This document shows positions 61,603-64,000 of a DNA stretch of 64,000 nt, piece by piece. A program made the translations under genes and the position numbers. Origin of the DNA: Sphingobacterium sp. HMA12 (GTDB lineage: Bacteria; Bacteroidota; Bacteroidia; Sphingobacteriales; Sphingobacteriaceae); assembly GCF_002933815.1 (NCBI RefSeq), contig NZ_BEYR01000004.1, forward strand, positions 186,001-250,000, given 5' to 3'. Position 1 is the stretch's first letter; the number at the start of each line of letters is the position of its first letter. The notes under the pieces were generated by a model, which ran no database searches, was not told the DNA's origin, and was given only the letters and a program-made list of their open reading frames with translations.

Positions 61603-62988
61603 TCAGCCAAATAAAGCGCTAAAAATATCCTCCAATTTAGCCACTGGCCTAATGGCAATATTATATTTCTTGGCATCCAGTCCTTTGGTATTAAACTTGG
61701 AAATAAAGATTCCATCAAAACCCAGCTTCTCAGCTTCCTGGATACGTTGTTCAATCCGGTTGACTGCTCTGATTTCTCCCGATAAGCCCACCTCGCCGGC
61801 AAAAGTCAGGTTGCTCCGTATCGGAATATCCTGCTGAGATGAGATAATCGCAACGACAACTGCCAGATCAATAGCGGGATCTTCGACCCGCAGCCCGCCG
61901 GCGATGTTCAAAAACACATCCTGCGCACTTAAACGAAAACCAAATCGCTTTTCCAATACGGCCAATAGCATGTTTAATCGCTTTGTATCGTAACCTGTAG
62001 ATGAGCGTTGAGCTGTGCCAAATGCCGAATTGCTCACCAAAGCCTGCACCTCGATCATCATCGGCCGCATCCCCTCCAGCATGGCCGCAATGGAAACCCC
62101 ACTCACGGGCTCATCACGTTGTGAAATCATAATTTCGGACGGATTGGACACCTCCCGCAATCCGGAACCCTGCATTTCATATATACCCAATTCCGAAGCG
62201 GAGCCAAACCTATTTTTTACCGCACGCAATATACGGTAGACGTGATGGCGGTCACCCTCAAATTGGAGTACGGTATCGACCATATGTTCCAATACTTTCG
62301 GTCCGGCTATAGAACCATCTTTGGTAATATGCCCTACAATAAATACAGGTGTGCTGGTTTCTTTGGCGAACCGGAGTAATTCGGCGGTACATTCCCGTAC
62401 CTGGGAAACCGACCCCGGTGCCGATTCAATCTGCGCTGAATGCAAGGTTTGGATGGAATCGATGACAATAACATTGGGCTGTACGGTTTCAATCTGCTTG
62501 AAAATATTTTGTGTGGATGTTTCCGTCAGAATATAACAATTGGCTTTAGAGGACTGCGACAATCGTTCGGCCCGCATCTTGATCTGCTGCTCACTCTCCT
62601 CTCCGGAAATATAGAGTGTTTTGACCTGTGGAATGGACAAAGCCAGCTGCAGCATCAAGGTGGACTTTCCTATTCCGGGCTCACCACCGATCAACACCAA
62701 GGAGCCCGGAACTATGCCGCCACCTAATACACGGTTGAACTCTTGATCTGGAGTTAGGATACGCGATTCATCCTGGTATACAATTTCATGAATAATAGCA
62801 GCTTTGTTTGCCCGCTTTGCATTCCCTGTTGTTGTCGTGCTTCGCCATTCAGGAACTTTTGAGCTTGACTTTTCGACCACCTCCTCAACAAAACTATTCC
62901 ATTGTTTGCACGAAGGACACTGTCCCATCCATTTGGGAGATTCATAGCCGCAGTTTTGACAGAAATATGCCGATTTTGTTTTTGCCAT
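61603..62988 (-). CDS. radA: DNA repair protein RadA
   Basis: A RecA-like ATPase promoting branch migration during recombination, 461 residues. It has an N-terminal zinc finger (CQNCGYESPKWMGQCPSC), Walker A GEPGIGKST, the RadA motif KNRFGSASELG, and a C-terminal Lon-like domain (about 290-455, with AVNRIEQRIQEAEKLGF). Length and order are standard. Confidence 0.97.
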   Translation of the reverse strand: MAKTKSAYFCQNCGYESPKWMGQCPSCKQWNSFVEEVVEKSSSKVPEWRSTTTTGNAKRANKAAIIHEIVYQDESRILTPDQEFNRVLGGGIVPGSLVLIGGEPGIGKSTLMLQLALSIPQVKTLYISGEESEQQIKMRAERLSQSSKANCYILTETSTQNIFKQIETVQPNVIVIDSIQTLHSAQIESAPGSVSQVRECTAELLRFAKETSTPVFIVGHITKDGSIAGPKVLEHMVDTVLQFEGDRHHVYRILRAVKNRFGSASELGIYEMQGSGLREVSNPSEIMISQRDEPVSGVSIAAMLEGMRPMMIEVQALVSNSAFGTAQRSSTGYDTKRLNMLLAVLEKRFGFRLSAQDVFLNIAGGLRVEDPAIDLAVVVAIISSQQDIPIRSNLTFAGEVGLSGEIRAVNRIEQRIQEAEKLGFDGIFISKFNTKGLDAKKYNIAIRPVAKLEDIFSALFG

Positions 62989-63018
62989 CTACGAAATTAC
63001 AAATTTCTATCCGTTACC

Positions 63019-64000
63019 TTACCTTTCATTTTCTTTTAAAATCCGCAAAAAATTCTTGCCCATGATTTTAGCGATATCTGCTTTGTTGTAACCTCTTTCC
63101 AAAAGTCCCTTTGTCAATAAAGGAAATTTTGAAACATCTTCCAAGCCCTGAGGAGCAGATTCGATACCATCAAAATCTGATCCAATCGCTACATGATCAA
63201 TCCCAACTTTACGGACAAGGTAATCGATATGATCCAATAGTTTGGATAAAGGTGCATCAACTTCGTATTTCGCCTCCTTGGATAACTGATCATACATACT
63301 CCAGGTGCTTTTTGTCATATCGGCTTCCTCTCCAACTTGTTTTTTGTAGATCTTCTTTAACCTTGTTTCATAGGTCGGGTCTAAAAAACCAGAGTAAAAG
63401 TTCACACCGATCACACCGCCATTTTTCTTCAACGCTTCCAATTGTTCATCTTTCAGGTTTCGGAAATGTGGACATAAACGATAGGCATTGCTGTGAGACA
63501 CTAATATTGGTTTACTGGAAACCGCAAGTACATCATAAAAAGTCTGCTCGCCACCGTGGGAGAGATCGACTAGCATGCCAAGTTCGTTCATTTTTTTAAC
63601 GATCGCTTTCCCATGATTCGTTAATCCCTTTGCCTTCGAATCCATCTTTTTGGACTCCATCGCAGCGCAACTTGCCCACGGTAGATTATAGTTCCAGGTC
63701 AAGGTCAAATATTTCGCGCCACGTTCATGGAGCCGGACAAGATTATCAATACTCTCCTCGATCATATTACCGCCCTCCACACCAATAATTGCGGCAATTT
63801 TTCCAGTCTTTAGAATTGTGTCGATATCATCCACTGATTTAGCCAAGGCAATAGTTCCCGCATTCGTCGCTACCATTTTCTCCAGCGAATCTATCTGCGC
63901 ATTGGCATGCTCAAATGCTCCGGTCTTCCATTTCGCATCATCGGACCAAACAGCAAATACTTGTACATCCACTCCACCTTCCTTTAGCCGTGGCAAATCC
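63019..64000 (-). CDS. Membrane dipeptidase, M19 family (5' end outside window)
   Basis: A zinc dipeptidase related to renal dipeptidase, cleaving dipeptides. At least 325 residues are visible and the frame stays open at the right edge, so the N-terminus, including the first metal ligands, is missing. Motifs seen: IGVEGGNMIEES (bridging Glu), LVDLSHGGEQTFYDVL, SHSNAYRLCPHFRNL, and the C-terminal DHVAIGSDFDGIES. A signal peptide would be outside the window. It ends 30 bases from radA, on the same strand. Confidence 0.92.
   Translation of the reverse strand, partial: DLPRLKEGGVDVQVFAVWSDDAKWKTGAFEHANAQIDSLEKMVATNAGTIALAKSVDDIDTILKTGKIAAIIGVEGGNMIEESIDNLVRLHERGAKYLTLTWNYNLPWASCAAMESKKMDSKAKGLTNHGKAIVKKMNELGMLVDLSHGGEQTFYDVLAVSSKPILVSHSNAYRLCPHFRNLKDEQLEALKKNGGVIGVNFYSGFLDPTYETRLKKIYKKQVGEEADMTKSTWSMYDQLSKEAKYEVDAPLSKLLDHIDYLVRKVGIDHVAIGSDFDGIESAPQGLEDVSKFPLLTKGLLERGYNKADIAKIMGKNFLRILKENER

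Noticed and set aside
1..64000. CRISPR arrays, rRNA genes, riboswitches
   Set aside because: No regular repeat-spacer pattern, no rRNA-like sequence and no riboswitch that I recognise.

Overview
This 64 kb window looks like chromosome of a Sphingobacterium-like member of the Bacteroidota (family Sphingobacteriaceae). The evidence is protein families typical of the phylum (SusC/SusD pair, DUF3823, GLPGLI protein, NagB fused to a PIG-L domain, PafA phosphatase, an IntDOT-like integrase), promoters with the phylum's TAnnTTTG -7 box, and few strong ribosome binding sites. No ribosomal RNA operon is present. Species is inferred, not proven.

Left part, 1-29913, is mostly core genome: metG (cut by the left edge), a GLPGLI protein with its outer-membrane partner, an Rrf2 regulator, a PafA-type phosphatase, uvrA, a GMC oxidoreductase, ecotin, typA, kbl, an orphan ABC permease, a DUF2147 protein, a phage-holin-like membrane protein, a Zn/Cd-type P1B ATPase, pgi, and prfB with its programmed +1 frameshift. 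A two-gene polysaccharide cassette (a HAS/NodC-like synthase and a UDP-HexNAc dehydrogenase) and a methyltransferase follow.

Middle part, 30166-51992, reads as a ~21.8 kb genomic island in the 3' end of tRNA-Glu(UUC). A 25-bp direct repeat with one mismatch bounds it: the tRNA 3' end at 51968-51992 and a copy at 30166-30190. A tyrosine integrase lies just inside the tRNA end. The cargo is one polysaccharide-utilisation operon aimed at alpha-mannan or mannose-rich glycans (SusC, SusD, DUF3823, GH92, two GH99, a DUF4972/LamG lipoprotein, a metallophosphoesterase), two transposase remnants and a small backbone-like module. No conjugation genes are visible.

The most unusual system is the operon's apparent regulator (44787-47390): one polypeptide with a signal peptide, LamG-like and kelch-like extracytoplasmic region, one membrane span, and a cytoplasmic SARP-type winged helix plus BTAD domain. 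Between it and susC lie three heptamers repeated at exactly 11 bp, ending 10 bp from a perfect TAnnTTTG box. That is the geometry known for SARP operators, so sensor, output domain and target site may all be visible in one locus.

Right part, 52182-64000, is again core-like: a GH20 hexosaminidase, a TonB-dependent siderophore receptor whose promoter is bracketed by a 23-bp inverted repeat, a NagB/PIG-L fusion, methionine aminotransferase divergent from a TlpA-like protein, radA, and an M19 dipeptidase cut by the right edge. The hexosaminidase and NagB fusion point to GlcNAc/chitin catabolism next to the island.
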